Shown here: piece by piece, positions 1 through 8,499 of the stretch
Numbering within the stretch: the stretch's first letter is position 1
Layout of the letters: the number at the start of each line of letters is the position of its first letter
From: Pseudomonas sp. LS1212
GTDB taxonomy: Bacteria; Pseudomonadota; Gammaproteobacteria; Pseudomonadales; Pseudomonadaceae
Assembly (NCBI RefSeq): GCF_024741815.1
Contig: NZ_CP102951.1
Coordinates: forward strand, 3,115,001-3,179,000
Direction of reading: 5' to 3'
DNA: 64,000 nucleotides
Position numbers and translations under genes: made by a program
The notes under the pieces: generated by a model
Told to the model about the DNA's origin: nothing
Database searches by the model: none
Seen by the model: only the letters and a program-made list of their open reading frames with translations

Positions 1-478
1 GGAATTGGGACTCGTTCATGCTGGACGTCTTCCACTGCACGTAGGCTGAGACGTTTTCCAGAACCAGGGGGCGCTGCAAAACATCCTGAACCAGCCGAAC
101 CCGCGCTGCGACATGCAGCAGGCTTTCCTGAGTAAACGGCAGCGGTAGCAGATCATGCAGGTGATGAGCGCTGCCTCTGCTCCAACACAGATGATCGGAA
201 ATCCAACGAGGCTGCACCCGGTCGGCCAGGTTTTTCAATTGCCGCAGGTAGTCGGTGTCGACCGCGTGGGGGCCGCCGATCGACAGGGAAACCCCGTGCA
301 TGACCAGCGGATACTGTTCTTTGATTGCATCGAGAAAGTAGAGGGCTTTTCCCCCTCCGACCATGTAGTTCTCGGAGATGATCTCGAACCAGTCGACCGC
401 GGGGCGCTGCTCCAGGATCTGCTGGTAATACTCACTGCGCAGGCCCAGACCAAAACCCAGTGCATTGCTCCTGCTCAT
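1..478 (-). CDS. bufB: BufB-like MNIO (DUF692) enzyme, 3' end beyond window
   Basis: Reading the minus strand from an ATG at 478 gives about 159 residues with no stop before the window edge. The protein starts MSRSNALGFGLGLRSEYYQ and carries DWFEIISENYM, a His in LVMHGVSLSIGG, ISDHLCW and LVLENVSAY, the conserved stretches of the DUF692/MNIO family. These multinuclear iron enzymes modify cysteines of small precursor peptides; BufB acts on bufferins, which bind copper. It lies 46 bp downstream of a bufferin-like precursor on the same strand, the usual order. A BufC-type partner, if present, would be beyond the left edge. Confidence 0.9.
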   Translation of the reverse strand, partial: MSRSNALGFGLGLRSEYYQQILEQRPAVDWFEIISENYMVGGGKALYFLDAIKEQYPLVMHGVSLSIGGPHAVDTDYLRQLKNLADRVQPRWISDHLCWSRGSAHHLHDLLPLPFTQESLLHVAARVRLVQDVLQRPLVLENVSAYVQWKTSSMNESQF

Positions 479-524
479 TCGGGGCTCCAGGTCGAGGGAG
501 TGACTTGCACTCCCTCAGATTGTC

Positions 525-749
525 TTATTCGCTGGTCTTGCCGCCGGCTTCCTCGCACTTGGCTTGGGTCATCTTCTTGAAACCTTGGCCCTTGCATTCC
601 CCTTGACCCTTGCAGGCGTTCTTCGCGGTCATGCAATCGTTCTGGCCTTTACAGCCATTCACGCCAAAGCACTTCACTTCAGCAGTTTGCGCATCCTGTG
701 CAGCCTGGGCCGGCAGGGTTGCAAACAGACTGGCGGCAACAAGCGCCAA
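525..749 (-). CDS. bufA: BufA2-like bufferin precursor (periplasmic metallophore)
   Basis: The product has a hydrophobic export signal ending LFATLPAQA, followed by a Cys/Gly/Lys-rich core (CFGVNGCKGQNDC, then NACKGQGECKGQGF) and a last Cys near the C-terminus. This matches BufA2-type bufferins: exported peptides whose cysteines are modified by BufB so that they chelate copper. The start is unclear. The frame stays open upstream to about 800 and reads NTSTKHTASTGAALAL, a more convincing signal-peptide N-terminus, but has no ATG or GTG at the expected place. TTG at 749 is only the first usable start, so a start-codon mutation or a rare start is possible. Confidence 0.8.
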   Translation of the reverse strand: MALVAASLFATLPAQAAQDAQTAEVKCFGVNGCKGQNDCMTAKNACKGQGECKGQGFKKMTQAKCEEAGGKTSE

Positions 750-794
750 CGCGGCACCGGTGGAGGCGGTATGTTTGGTCGACGTATTGACTAT

Positions 795-822
795 CGCATA
801 TTGAGCGTAAGGTGGAGGTCAA
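795..822 (-). promoter_or_regulatory. possible promoter of bufA-bufB
   Basis: On the minus strand TTGACC (822-817) and TATGCG (800-795) are 16 bp apart, a plausible -35/-10 pair. Transcription would start near 788, just ahead of the bufA reading frame. The match is moderate and could be chance. Confidence 0.3.
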
Positions 823-959
823 AACTATTTAGTCCCTGACCCGAAGAAACTTAGGCATCGCTGCCAGGCATGCCTACAACGAATCCGCACAGGCTTCATG
901 ACGGCATGAGGAAACACTACAGAGCAGTATGGCGGCTCGACAAGAAAGAAATAGCAACC

Positions 960-974
960 TGACAGAACTGTAAT
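960..974. promoter_or_regulatory. CopR/CzcR-type box 1
   Basis: TGACAGAACTGTAAT is an imperfect inverted repeat of the form TGACA-N4-TGTAAT. It lies 119 bp upstream of the ptrA-like gene and about 170 bp upstream of bufA on the other strand, so it could serve both. The same motif recurs before the other metal genes of this window and resembles the copper-responsive CopR box of pseudomonads. Confidence 0.6.
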
Positions 975-1093
975 GTTCAACTCAGGTTTATGACAGGTCG
1001 GTTTGGTTAATGTTGCTTCGAGCCTGAAGCTCTACTCCTGATAGCGATCAATCTGGTTGCCGGGATTATTGAACTGAATCGAGGAATATCCAG

Positions 1094-1300
1094 ATGAAAC
1101 CGATCAAAGCCCTGTTCGTAGTCGCCGCTCTTGCCGCTTCTTCTTTAGCAATGGCCGAAGGTGGCGCTGACCGCACTTTTGCGCGTATGGAGCAGGTCAG
1201 CAAAGCATCGATGGAAGCTTATCAAGTAGCTCAGCAGCAGAAAGCAGAGTCGCCGGTTGCAGATAGCAAGGTCAAGTCGGCTGATCACGCTAACTGCTAA
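1094..1300 (+). CDS. PtrA-like small periplasmic protein
   Basis: The 68-residue product has a signal peptide ending SSLAMA, followed by EGGADRTFARMEQ, the hallmark of the PtrA N-terminal domain. In P. aeruginosa PtrA is a copper-induced small protein linked to copper tolerance and reported to affect type III secretion. A GAGGAAT ribosome site precedes the ATG. Box 1 lies upstream and the copA operon follows with its own box. Two further PtrA-like genes (at 52.5 and 62.6 kb) share the signal peptide and the E-x-x-x-R start but differ in their tails. Confidence 0.75.
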   Translation: MKPIKALFVVAALAASSLAMAEGGADRTFARMEQVSKASMEAYQVAQQQKAESPVADSKVKSADHANC

Positions 1301-1313
1301 CAAGTGGTCAACC

Positions 1314-1328
1314 TTACAGAAATGTAAT
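1314..1328. promoter_or_regulatory. CopR/CzcR-type box 2
   Basis: TTACAGAAATGTAAT is an inverted repeat with half-sites TTACA and TGTAAT separated by four bases. It lies about 170 bp before copA, directly after the ptrA-like stop codon, and is the best candidate operator of the copA operon. Confidence 0.65.
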
Positions 1329-1496
1329 CACCCGGGCGGTTGGAATATGACAGCTTCTTAAGCTCGCTGTCGAATCTATTTGAAAATAGCGGCAGCGGGT
1401 AAGGCTGATAGGGAAAACCTCCCAGGATGAAGCTGCTCATCACCCGATATCATGGTTGTACAGCCCGGGTTCCTCTGACTGATTGGACATAATCGC

Positions 1497-3374
1497 ATGC
1501 AATGCAAAACCTCAAGGCGAACCTTCGTTAAAGGCCTGGCCGCCACCGGCATCCTCGGAGGCCTAGGCTTGTGGCGTACACCCGTTTGGGCAGTGACCAG
1601 CCCTGGTCAGCCCAACGTGCTGACCGGCTCCGAGTTCGATCTATTTATTGGTGAGACGCCGGTGAATATCACAGGTGCGGCCCGAACCGCGATGACCATC
1701 AACGGTTCTATTCCCGGACCCATTCTGCGCTGGCGGGAAGGCGATACCATCACGCTGCGTGTGAAGAACCGTCTGAACGAAGACACCTCAATCCACTGGC
1801 ACGGTATCCTTTTGCCGGCCAACATGGATGGCGTACCCGGCCTGAGCTTCCACGGCATCGCGCCCGATGGCATGTACGAGTACAAATTCAAGGTCAAACA
1901 AAACGGAACCTATTGGTATCACAGCCACTCTGGATTGCAGGAGCAGAGCGGCGTTTACGGTGCTCTAGTCATTGATGCCAAGAAGCCTGAGCCGTTCAGC
2001 TATGACCGTGACTACGTGGTGATGTTGTCTGACTGGACTGATGAAGATCCCGCTCGGGTCCTGGCCAAGCTCAAGAAGCAGTCGGACTACTACAACTTTC
2101 ACAAGCGCACCGTGGGCGACTTCATCAACGACGTGAGTGAGCAAGGCTGGACTGCGGCTGTTGCCGATCGCAAGATGTGGGCCGAGATGAAGATGAGCCC
2201 CACCGACCTCGCCGATGTCAGCGGCTACACCTACACCTACCTCATGAACGGCCAGGCACCTAACGGGAACTGGACCGGCATCTTCAAACCGGGCGAAAAA
2301 CTCCGTTTGCGCTTCATTAACGGCTCGGCCATGAGCTATTTCGATGTCCGAATTCCGGGTCTGAAAATGACAGTGGTAGCCGCCGACGGTCAGTACGTCA
2401 ATCCGGTCAGCGTCGACGAATTCCGTATCGCCGTGGCCGAGACCTACGACGTCATAGTCGAGCTCGCTAACCAGGAGGCCTACACGATTTTTGCCCAATC
2501 CATGGACCGCACCGGCTATGCCCGCGGCACCCTGGCCATCCGTGAAGGTATGAGTGCTCCGGTCCCTGAAATCGATCCTCGTCCCCTAATCGCCATGGGC
2601 GACATGGGTATGGATCATGGAAGCATGGGCGGCATGGATCACGGCAGCATGCAAGGCGGCAAGGCCGACATGGACCACAGCAAGATGGCCGGTATGGGCT
2701 CTGGTGGTAAGCAAGGTGACATGGTGGGCATGGACCATAGCAAGATGTCTGGCATGGATCATGGCGATATGCAGGGCGACATGGCCGGCATGGATCACAG
2801 CAAGATGGCCGGTATGGACCACTCCGGGATGGCCGGAATGGGCGGGGGCATGCAGTCGCATCCGGCCTCTGAAACCAACAGCCCGCTGGTCGACATGCAG
2901 ACCATGAGCCCGACCCACAAGCTGGACGATCCGGGTATTGGCCTGCGTAACAACGGTCGCCGCGTCCTGACCTATTCCGACCTTAGAAGCACCTTCCTCG
3001 ACCCGGATGGCCGTGAGCCCAGCCGAACTATCGAGTTACACCTCACTGGGCACATGGAGAAGTTCTCCTGGTCGTTCGACGGCATCAAGTTCTCGGATGC
3101 GGAACCGCTGCGCCTGAAGTACGGCGAGCGAGTTCGAATCACCTTAGTCAACGACACCATGATGACCCACCCCATCCACCTCCACGGCATGTGGAGCGAC
3201 CTTGAGGATGAGAACGGCAAGTTCATGGTTCGCAAGCACACGATCGATATGCCGCCAGGCTCGAAGCGCAGTTATCGAGTCACCGCCGATGCCCTCGGGC
3301 GCTGGGCCTACCACTGCCACCTGCTGCTCCACATGGAAATGGGTATGTTCCGTGAAGTTCGTGTGGACGAGTAA
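1497..3374 (+). CDS. copA: CopA/PcoA periplasmic multicopper oxidase
   Basis: This 625-residue protein has a Tat signal (SRRTFVKG at residues 6-13), so it is exported folded. The copper ligands are in HWHG near residue 100, YWYHSHS near 140, HPIHLHG near 558 and HCHLLLHMEMGM near 605, forming the type 1 and trinuclear sites of multicopper oxidases. Residues about 367-455 form a CopA-type copper-binding insert of repeated MDHSKM/MDHGSM units. CopA oxidises Cu(I) and sequesters copper in the periplasm. It leads a tight operon with a His/Met-rich protein, copB, a cytochrome c and a DUF411 protein, behind box 2. Confidence 0.97.
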   Translation: MQCKTSRRTFVKGLAATGILGGLGLWRTPVWAVTSPGQPNVLTGSEFDLFIGETPVNITGAARTAMTINGSIPGPILRWREGDTITLRVKNRLNEDTSIHWHGILLPANMDGVPGLSFHGIAPDGMYEYKFKVKQNGTYWYHSHSGLQEQSGVYGALVIDAKKPEPFSYDRDYVVMLSDWTDEDPARVLAKLKKQSDYYNFHKRTVGDFINDVSEQGWTAAVADRKMWAEMKMSPTDLADVSGYTYTYLMNGQAPNGNWTGIFKPGEKLRLRFINGSAMSYFDVRIPGLKMTVVAADGQYVNPVSVDEFRIAVAETYDVIVELANQEAYTIFAQSMDRTGYARGTLAIREGMSAPVPEIDPRPLIAMGDMGMDHGSMGGMDHGSMQGGKADMDHSKMAGMGSGGKQGDMVGMDHSKMSGMDHGDMQGDMAGMDHSKMAGMDHSGMAGMGGGMQSHPASETNSPLVDMQTMSPTHKLDDPGIGLRNNGRRVLTYSDLRSTFLDPDGREPSRTIELHLTGHMEKFSWSFDGIKFSDAEPLRLKYGERVRITLVNDTMMTHPIHLHGMWSDLEDENGKFMVRKHTIDMPPGSKRSYRVTADALGRWAYHCHLLLHMEMGMFREVRVDE

Positions 3375-3386
3375 AGGAGATTTCTG

Positions 3387-3695
3387 ATGAGTACATTTCT
3401 GAAACGAAAAACCCTGATTGGCAGTGCCCTCGCGCTTGGTTTGCTGGCTGCAATGCAAATACCTGCTGTGTTCGCCGGTGAAGGTCAGGGTGAGCACGAG
3501 CACTCTTCAGCCGCATCCCACGACTCTGGAGATAAGCCGGCAGTTCAGCCGCATGGGCAATCCTCAGGTAGCCAGCAGATGAACCACGGCCAAATGGATC
3601 ACGGCTCGATGGACCATGACGACATGGATCACGACAAGATGAAGCATGAGCACGACGCCAACAAAGCTGAAGCGGGTTCGAACCATGACCACTAG
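3387..3695 (+). CDS. His/Met-rich periplasmic copper-binding protein
   Basis: The 102-residue product has a signal peptide ending IPAVFA and a tail of MDHGSMDHDDMDHDKM-type repeats ending NHDH. Such His/Met/Asp runs bind copper, so it is probably a periplasmic buffer. It follows copA by 12 bp after an AAGGAG ribosome site, and its end overlaps the copB start by 11 bp, which suggests translational coupling. No catalytic domain is visible. The repeats match those in CopA and CopB, so it may have arisen from the N-terminal part of CopB. Confidence 0.8.
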   Translation: MSTFLKRKTLIGSALALGLLAAMQIPAVFAGEGQGEHEHSSAASHDSGDKPAVQPHGQSSGSQQMNHGQMDHGSMDHDDMDHDKMKHEHDANKAEAGSNHDH

Positions 3696-4770
3696 GTTTT
3701 CACGTCCCACTTTCATCGCGCTGACAGTGTCGTTGTGCGCAATGACTGGCGGCTTGGCCAATGCAGCCGAAACTATGGATCATTCGATGCATAAGTCCCC
3801 AGCAGCCAAGCAAAAGCCGTCCAGTACCGCGCAAATGGATCATTCCGCGATGGGACATGGCACGATGCAGCCGGTAGATCACAGCAAAATGGACCACGGC
3901 GCTATGGACCATGGCCAAAAGGGCCAGGACAAGCCGGCCGAGACGGACCATAGCAAGATGAATCACGGCGCTATGCAAGGTCAAATGGGTTCCATGGATC
4001 ACAGCACCATGGATCACAGTCAGATGAATCATGGTGGCGTGGAGACTCCAAGGACCACCAGCCGCAACCCAATCCCGGTTCTGACGGATGCTGATCGTGA
4101 AGCAGCGTTTCCGCCCTTGCCGGGCCATAAGGTGCACGACAGCGCCATCAACAACTTTTTTCTGCTTGACCAGCTCGAGTACCAGGATGCCGATGAAGGC
4201 AGCACGCTAGCTTGGGATGCGATCGGTTGGATCGGCGGAGACATCAATCGTCTCTGGCTCCGCTCCGAGGGCGAACGCACCAATGGCGTAACCGAAGATG
4301 CCGAAGTGCAGGCCTTATACGGGCACTCGATCGGTCCTTGGTGGGATGTCGTCGCGGGCGTCCGCCAGGACTTCAAGCCGGAGTCACCGCAGACGTGGGC
4401 CGCCTTCGGCATACAAGGCTTAGCACTGTATGCCTTCGAGGCCGAGGCTACTGCCTTTGTCGGCGAGAACGGCCAGACGGCAGCACGTCTCGAAGGCGAT
4501 TACGACATTCTGCTGACCAATCGCCTAATTCTCCAGCCGACTGCTGAGGTGAATTTCTACGGCAAGAACGACCCTGAGCGTGGAGTCGGTTCAGGACTCG
4601 CTAATACCGAGCTTGGCCTGCGTCTGCGTTACGAGATCGTCCGCCAGTTCGCGCCCTACATAGGCGTCACCTGGAGTCGCTCCTACGGCAACACCGCCGA
4701 TCTGGTGCGCGATGAGGGTGGCGATATCGATGAGGCGCGTTTTGTCGCTGGTATTCGCATGTGGTTCTAA
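3685..4770 (+). CDS. copB: CopB outer-membrane copper resistance protein
   Basis: The ATG at 3685 gives MTTRFSRPTFIALTVSL, a normal signal peptide, and overlaps the preceding stop as ATGACCACTAG. Residues about 30-130 are Met/His-rich (MDHSKMDHGAMDHG-like repeats). The rest is the CopB domain, a beta-barrel with alternating strands ending in Phe (GIRMWF), typical of outer-membrane proteins. It contains the family stretches FFLLDQLEYQ and WDAIGWIGGDINRLWLR. CopB partners CopA in periplasmic/outer-membrane copper sequestration. The gene for the cytochrome c starts 9 bp later. Confidence 0.95.
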   Translation: MTTRFSRPTFIALTVSLCAMTGGLANAAETMDHSMHKSPAAKQKPSSTAQMDHSAMGHGTMQPVDHSKMDHGAMDHGQKGQDKPAETDHSKMNHGAMQGQMGSMDHSTMDHSQMNHGGVETPRTTSRNPIPVLTDADREAAFPPLPGHKVHDSAINNFFLLDQLEYQDADEGSTLAWDAIGWIGGDINRLWLRSEGERTNGVTEDAEVQALYGHSIGPWWDVVAGVRQDFKPESPQTWAAFGIQGLALYAFEAEATAFVGENGQTAARLEGDYDILLTNRLILQPTAEVNFYGKNDPERGVGSGLANTELGLRLRYEIVRQFAPYIGVTWSRSYGNTADLVRDEGGDIDEARFVAGIRMWF

Positions 4771-4779
4771 GGGGCTGAC

Positions 4780-5613
4780 ATGAAAAGAACAATTAAGACC
4801 TTAGTGGCGGCGGGCGTCGTCGGAAGCGCTGCGGTAGTTGCCGGTGCCTATTTTGGCCTGGTCAATGTTGGTGCCGATGATCCCCACTTCCCAGCCGTGT
4901 ATGCATTCCTGTCGATGGCCCGTGATCGTTCTATTGAGGTGCGCTCCCAGGACATTCAGGTTCCCAATCTCGACGACGAGGCCCTCATTCGTGCCGGGGC
5001 AGGTAACTACAACTCCATGTGCATCGGCTGCCACCTGGGACCAGGTATTGACGAAACCGAGCTGAGCCAGAGCCTCTATCCAGCCCCACCTAATCTGGCC
5101 AAGATCGGTGTCGATGGCAGTCCTGCTACAGCTTTCTGGGTGATTAAACACGGCATCAAGGCTACTGGCATGCCGGCCTGGGGCAAGAGCATGGGCGATC
5201 AGTACATCTGGGGCATGGTGGCATTCTTAAACGAACTGCCAAAACTTAATGCTGAACAGTATCGAGCCCTGGTTGCATCGAGCGGCGGTCACGAGCATGG
5301 GGGCGGCGAAACCCAGATGCACAACCATGAGGGGCAGCATGAAAGCGCCAGTGCCGATCACCATGCTTCGGACAGTTCAGCAGTAAATGCCAATGCCGAC
5401 CATCACGGCGATGCTGCAGGCAGTGCGGATCATCACTCCTCGAATACCGCTGAACCTGCAAACGGTGCAGATCACCATGCTGCAGATAGCTCAAAGGCGA
5501 AAAGCGGTGCCGGTCATCATGACACCGAGCATGCCCATGAGGAAAAGGCCCCGGTAGCTGCGCCCAAAACTCACACCCATGCCGATGGCAAAGAGCACGT
5601 ACATGAAAGTTAA
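4780..5613 (+). CDS. c-type cytochrome with His-rich tail
   Basis: This 277-residue protein has an N-terminal membrane/export segment (LVAAGVVGSAAVVAGAYFGL) and one haem site, CIGCH at residues 81-85. The probable axial Met lies in KATGMPAWG. From about residue 170 it becomes a long low-complexity tail of ADHH/HHAADSS repeats rich in His, probably metal-binding. Its place between copB and the DUF411 gene points to electron transfer in periplasmic copper redox handling. The tail is unusual for a cytochrome and recalls those of the upstream cop proteins. Its end overlaps the next start by 11 bp. Confidence 0.85.
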   Translation: MKRTIKTLVAAGVVGSAAVVAGAYFGLVNVGADDPHFPAVYAFLSMARDRSIEVRSQDIQVPNLDDEALIRAGAGNYNSMCIGCHLGPGIDETELSQSLYPAPPNLAKIGVDGSPATAFWVIKHGIKATGMPAWGKSMGDQYIWGMVAFLNELPKLNAEQYRALVASSGGHEHGGGETQMHNHEGQHESASADHHASDSSAVNANADHHGDAAGSADHHSSNTAEPANGADHHAADSSKAKSGAGHHDTEHAHEEKAPVAAPKTHTHADGKEHVHES

Positions 5614-6058
5614 AAGCAAAGGGGCGCGCCTGGCGGTGCTGGTCGCCTTGTTCGTAGCGTCGACCGCTCAAGCAGCGGATGCCCTGACCATCGATGTGCA
5701 CCGTGATGCCAACTGCGGGTGCTGTAAGAAATGGATCTCGCACCTCGAAGCGAACGGCTTCCAGGTTATCGATCATGTTGAGCGCGATATGGCCTCGGTG
5801 AAGCAGCGCCTGGGCGTCGCTCCGAGGCTGGCTTCATGCCATACCGCAGTGATCGACGGCAAGTTCGTAGAGGGCCACGTGCCTGCTGCCCAAATCATCG
5901 AGCTTTCCAAGCGAAATGATCTGGTCGGCATTGCAGTTCCTGGAATGCCGGCGGGCTCGCCTGGAATGGAGGTAGGCGGCACTCAGCACGCCTATCAAGT
6001 GATCGGATTGGCCAAGGCCGGTACCGACCAAGTCATTGCCGACTACCCCGCCAAGTAG
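5603..6058 (+). CDS. copG: DUF411 periplasmic copper protein (CopG-like)
   Basis: The ATG at 5603 gives a signal peptide ending STAQA. The mature protein is a DUF411 domain with CGCC at about residues 38-41, a second conserved Cys in ASCHTAV near residue 79 and GHVPAAQI. The family includes CopG, a thioredoxin-like periplasmic protein that binds a small copper cluster and takes part in copper redox conversion. The upstream cytochrome c overlaps it by 11 bp, so the two are coupled and may form a redox pair. It is the last gene before a hairpin at 6074. Confidence 0.9.
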   Translation: MKVKSKGARLAVLVALFVASTAQAADALTIDVHRDANCGCCKKWISHLEANGFQVIDHVERDMASVKQRLGVAPRLASCHTAVIDGKFVEGHVPAAQIIELSKRNDLVGIAVPGMPAGSPGMEVGGTQHAYQVIGLAKAGTDQVIADYPAK

Positions 6059-6073
6059 CATCTCTGCTAGAAG

Positions 6074-6112
6074 CCGAGCGCTCGACTTTCCCTCTCAAGG
6101 TCGGGCGCTCGG
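6074..6112 (+). terminator. hairpin after the cop operon
   Basis: CCGAGCGCTCGAC and GTCGGGCGCTCGG form a 13-bp stem with one mismatch around a 13-base loop, 15 bp after the DUF411 stop. No clear T-run follows, so it may be a weak or factor-assisted terminator. Confidence 0.5.
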
Positions 6113-6217
6113 AATCCTGGCAACGCGTTCCGTAAACACCCATTTTCTCCAAAAGAAGCCTGCCGCCTGCCGAGATTGATGGCCGCTTTATGGACAATTA
6201 TGGTAAGCGAATGGGCA

Positions 6218-7753
6218 TTACAGGTTGCGTAACGGCATCCAATTATGTGGCAACAGCTCGGCGATCTGGCTCGCCCGCTGCGTCGGCAGCCGCGCCAGTA
6301 CGTTCTTCAAGTATTCGTACGGATCATGCCCGTTGAGCTTGGCCGACTGGATCAGGCTCATCAGTGCCGCCGCACGTTTGCCGCTGCGCAACGACCCGGC
6401 AAAGAGCCAGTTCTTGCGACCCAGCGCCCACGGCCTTATCTGCTGCTCGGCGTGGTTGTTATCTATGGGTACCGCGCCGTCATCGAGATAGCGTGACAAC
6501 GCCGCCCAGCGCTTGAGGCTGTAATCCAGAGCCTTGGCGATAGCCACCCCATCGTGCACAAGCTGGCGCTGGGCGGTCATCCAGGCATGCAACGCATCCA
6601 TCGCTGGCGCGGCTTTTTCCTGGCGTATCCGTCGTCGAGCGTCAGGTGCGAGGTCGCGGACTTCATGCTCTATTTCGTATAGCACCTGGATGTAGCGCAA
6701 GGCCTGTTCGGCAAGCTGGCTTTTGTTCGTGACGTGCAGCTCGAAGAACTTGCGCCGGGCATGAGCCATACAGCCGATCTCGGTGACGCCGAGTGCAAAG
6801 CTGGCCTTGTAGCCACCAAAATCGTCGCAAACCAGTTGGCCCTTCCAGTCTTGCAGGAAAGCGCGGGCATGTTCACCCGAGCGGCTGGGGCTGAAGTCGT
6901 AAACAACCGCCTTTACGTCGGCAAACGAGCTGGTAGCGTAGGCCCAGACATAGGCGCGGTGAGTTTTCTTCGCGCCCGGCGTGAGCATCTGTACCGGCGT
7001 TTCGTCAGCGTGCACCACGTTGTGTCCAAGCACCACCTCGCGCAACGCATCAACCAGCGGTTGCAACTGCACACCGCAGGTGCCGACCCACTGCGCCAGG
7101 GTTGAGCGCGGGATGGCCAGGCCAGCCCGGGCAAAGATCTTTTCTTGACGATACAGCGGCAAATGATCACCGTACTTGGCGATCATCACCTGGGCCAGCA
7201 GGCCTGCTGTCGGGATGCCCTTGTCGATCACCTGCGCCGGAACCGGGGCCTGGATCAGGGTTTCGCACTGATCGCAGACCCACTTGCCACGGATATGGCG
7301 TTCGACGGTGAACACGCCCGGCGTGTAGTCGAGTTTCTCGCTGACATCCTCGCCGATGCGCTTGAGGGCGCAGCCGCAGGTGCACTGCGTGTTGTCCGGT
7401 TCGTGATGGATCAGGGTGCGCGGAAACTGCGGCGGCAAAGCCGTACGCTTGGGCTTTTGACGAGCCTCGGTCGGCACGGGAGCCGGTTGCAGAGCTGCAA
7501 GCTCGGCTTCGATGGCTGCGATGTCAGTGTCGATCAGGTCATCGAGCAGGCTGGCTTGATCCGGGCTTAATTGCTCGCTGCGCTTGGCAAATTTGAAGCG
7601 TTTGAGCTGCGCGATCTCGTGGGTCAGTTTCTCGATAACCGTTTGGTGACGATGGATTTGCTTGTCCATCGTCTCGACGCGCTGCATCAACTGCGCGGCC
7701 AGCGCGCGCAGTTGGTCAGGGTTTAGTTGGTCGAGATTGGAAAGCGAAGTCAT
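6218..7753 (-). CDS. tnpC: IS66 transposase TnpC
   Basis: The 511-residue protein begins MTSLSNLDQLNPDQLRAL with a coiled-coil N-terminus, followed by the zinc-finger-like region CTCGCAL/CDQCE and the IS66 DDE domain. Recognisable pieces are VVHADETPVQML, LVCDDFGGYKASF, CMAHARRKFFEL and IDNNHAEQQIRPW, which carry the catalytic acidic residues. The length matches intact IS66 transposases and no frameshift is seen, so the enzyme may be active. I chose the ATG at 7753 over the upstream in-frame start because family members begin there. Confidence 0.95.
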   Translation of the reverse strand: MTSLSNLDQLNPDQLRALAAQLMQRVETMDKQIHRHQTVIEKLTHEIAQLKRFKFAKRSEQLSPDQASLLDDLIDTDIAAIEAELAALQPAPVPTEARQKPKRTALPPQFPRTLIHHEPDNTQCTCGCALKRIGEDVSEKLDYTPGVFTVERHIRGKWVCDQCETLIQAPVPAQVIDKGIPTAGLLAQVMIAKYGDHLPLYRQEKIFARAGLAIPRSTLAQWVGTCGVQLQPLVDALREVVLGHNVVHADETPVQMLTPGAKKTHRAYVWAYATSSFADVKAVVYDFSPSRSGEHARAFLQDWKGQLVCDDFGGYKASFALGVTEIGCMAHARRKFFELHVTNKSQLAEQALRYIQVLYEIEHEVRDLAPDARRRIRQEKAAPAMDALHAWMTAQRQLVHDGVAIAKALDYSLKRWAALSRYLDDGAVPIDNNHAEQQIRPWALGRKNWLFAGSLRSGKRAAALMSLIQSAKLNGHDPYEYLKNVLARLPTQRASQIAELLPHNWMPLRNL

Positions 7754-7834
7754 GCCGCCGATTTTGCCAGAGCAGGCCAATACCGGCGATAGACTCATCG
7801 GACAATTGCGCGGCCAGGCTGGCCATGGCAGGCG

Positions 7835-8170
7835 TCACACGATGGAAATAGCGTCGCCCGGCCCGACTCGTTGCCAGGGCAAACCCAGCACCAGAGCGTG
7901 CAACTGCTCAGCGCCCAATTCCACGTGAGCGCCGTGTCGAGAACCCGGCCAGAAAAATTTGCCCTGGTGCAGGCGGCGGGCCGCCAGCCAGATACCTAGG
8001 CCATCGTGTACCAACACCTTGATGCGCGTGGCGCGACGATTGGCAAACAGATAAGCACAGTGCGGCTGCGCCGCACCGAACACGGCGACCACCCGCGCCA
8101 GCGCGGTTTCGGTGCCGGCGCGCATGTCCATGGGCTCCGTCGCCAGCCAGATGGAGTCGATGCGGATCAT
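7835..8170 (-). CDS. tnpB: IS66 accessory protein TnpB
   Basis: This 111-residue protein matches TnpB of IS66 elements: MDMRAGTETALARVV, the FANRRATRIKVLVHDGLG core and LHQGKFFWP. It is needed for IS66 transposition, with an unclear biochemical role. Its start overlaps the end of tnpA by 4 bp. Confidence 0.95.
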   Translation of the reverse strand: MIRIDSIWLATEPMDMRAGTETALARVVAVFGAAQPHCAYLFANRRATRIKVLVHDGLGIWLAARRLHQGKFFWPGSRHGAHVELGAEQLHALVLGLPWQRVGPGDAISIV

Positions 8171-8499
8171 CGCAACAGATCTCGCAGAAAGGTGGCGCAG
8201 GCAGCCGCGCTTTCGGTCGGCCAGTTCACTTTGACAGTGCCACGCGGGTGCTGGATTTCAACGCAGATATTCGATGATGCAGTTTGCGAATTTGCTCCGG
8301 CTAGCTGCATGGGGAACGGAATAAAAGCAGGTTGCAGCTCCGTGTTTTTTTGCTTTTGCCCTCGAATCCACTTGTGGACGAGGTTCGCGTTGAGTCTATG
8401 GCTCAGCGCGACGCTGGCAATCGAGGCGCCGGGCTGGGCGCACTCTTGAATGACTTGGACTTTGAAGGATTTGGAGTAGGAACGGCGTTGTGGTTGCAT
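8167..8499 (-). CDS. tnpA: IS66 accessory protein TnpA (HTH)
   Basis: The 110-residue protein begins MQPQRRSYSKSFKVQVIQEC and has a helix-turn-helix in its first half (ASIASVALSHRLNANLVHKW), typical of IS66 TnpA. The C-terminal half ends AACATFLRDLLR. The ATG at 8499 was chosen because it gives the family N-terminus. It overlaps tnpB by 4 bp. Confidence 0.92.
   Translation of the reverse strand: MQPQRRSYSKSFKVQVIQECAQPGASIASVALSHRLNANLVHKWIRGQKQKNTELQPAFIPFPMQLAGANSQTASSNICVEIQHPRGTVKVNWPTESAAACATFLRDLLR

Noticed and set aside
3144..3761. Minus-strand frames opposite copA/copB His/Met repeats
   Set aside because: They are shadows of the repeat DNA and lack ribosome sites or recognisable products.
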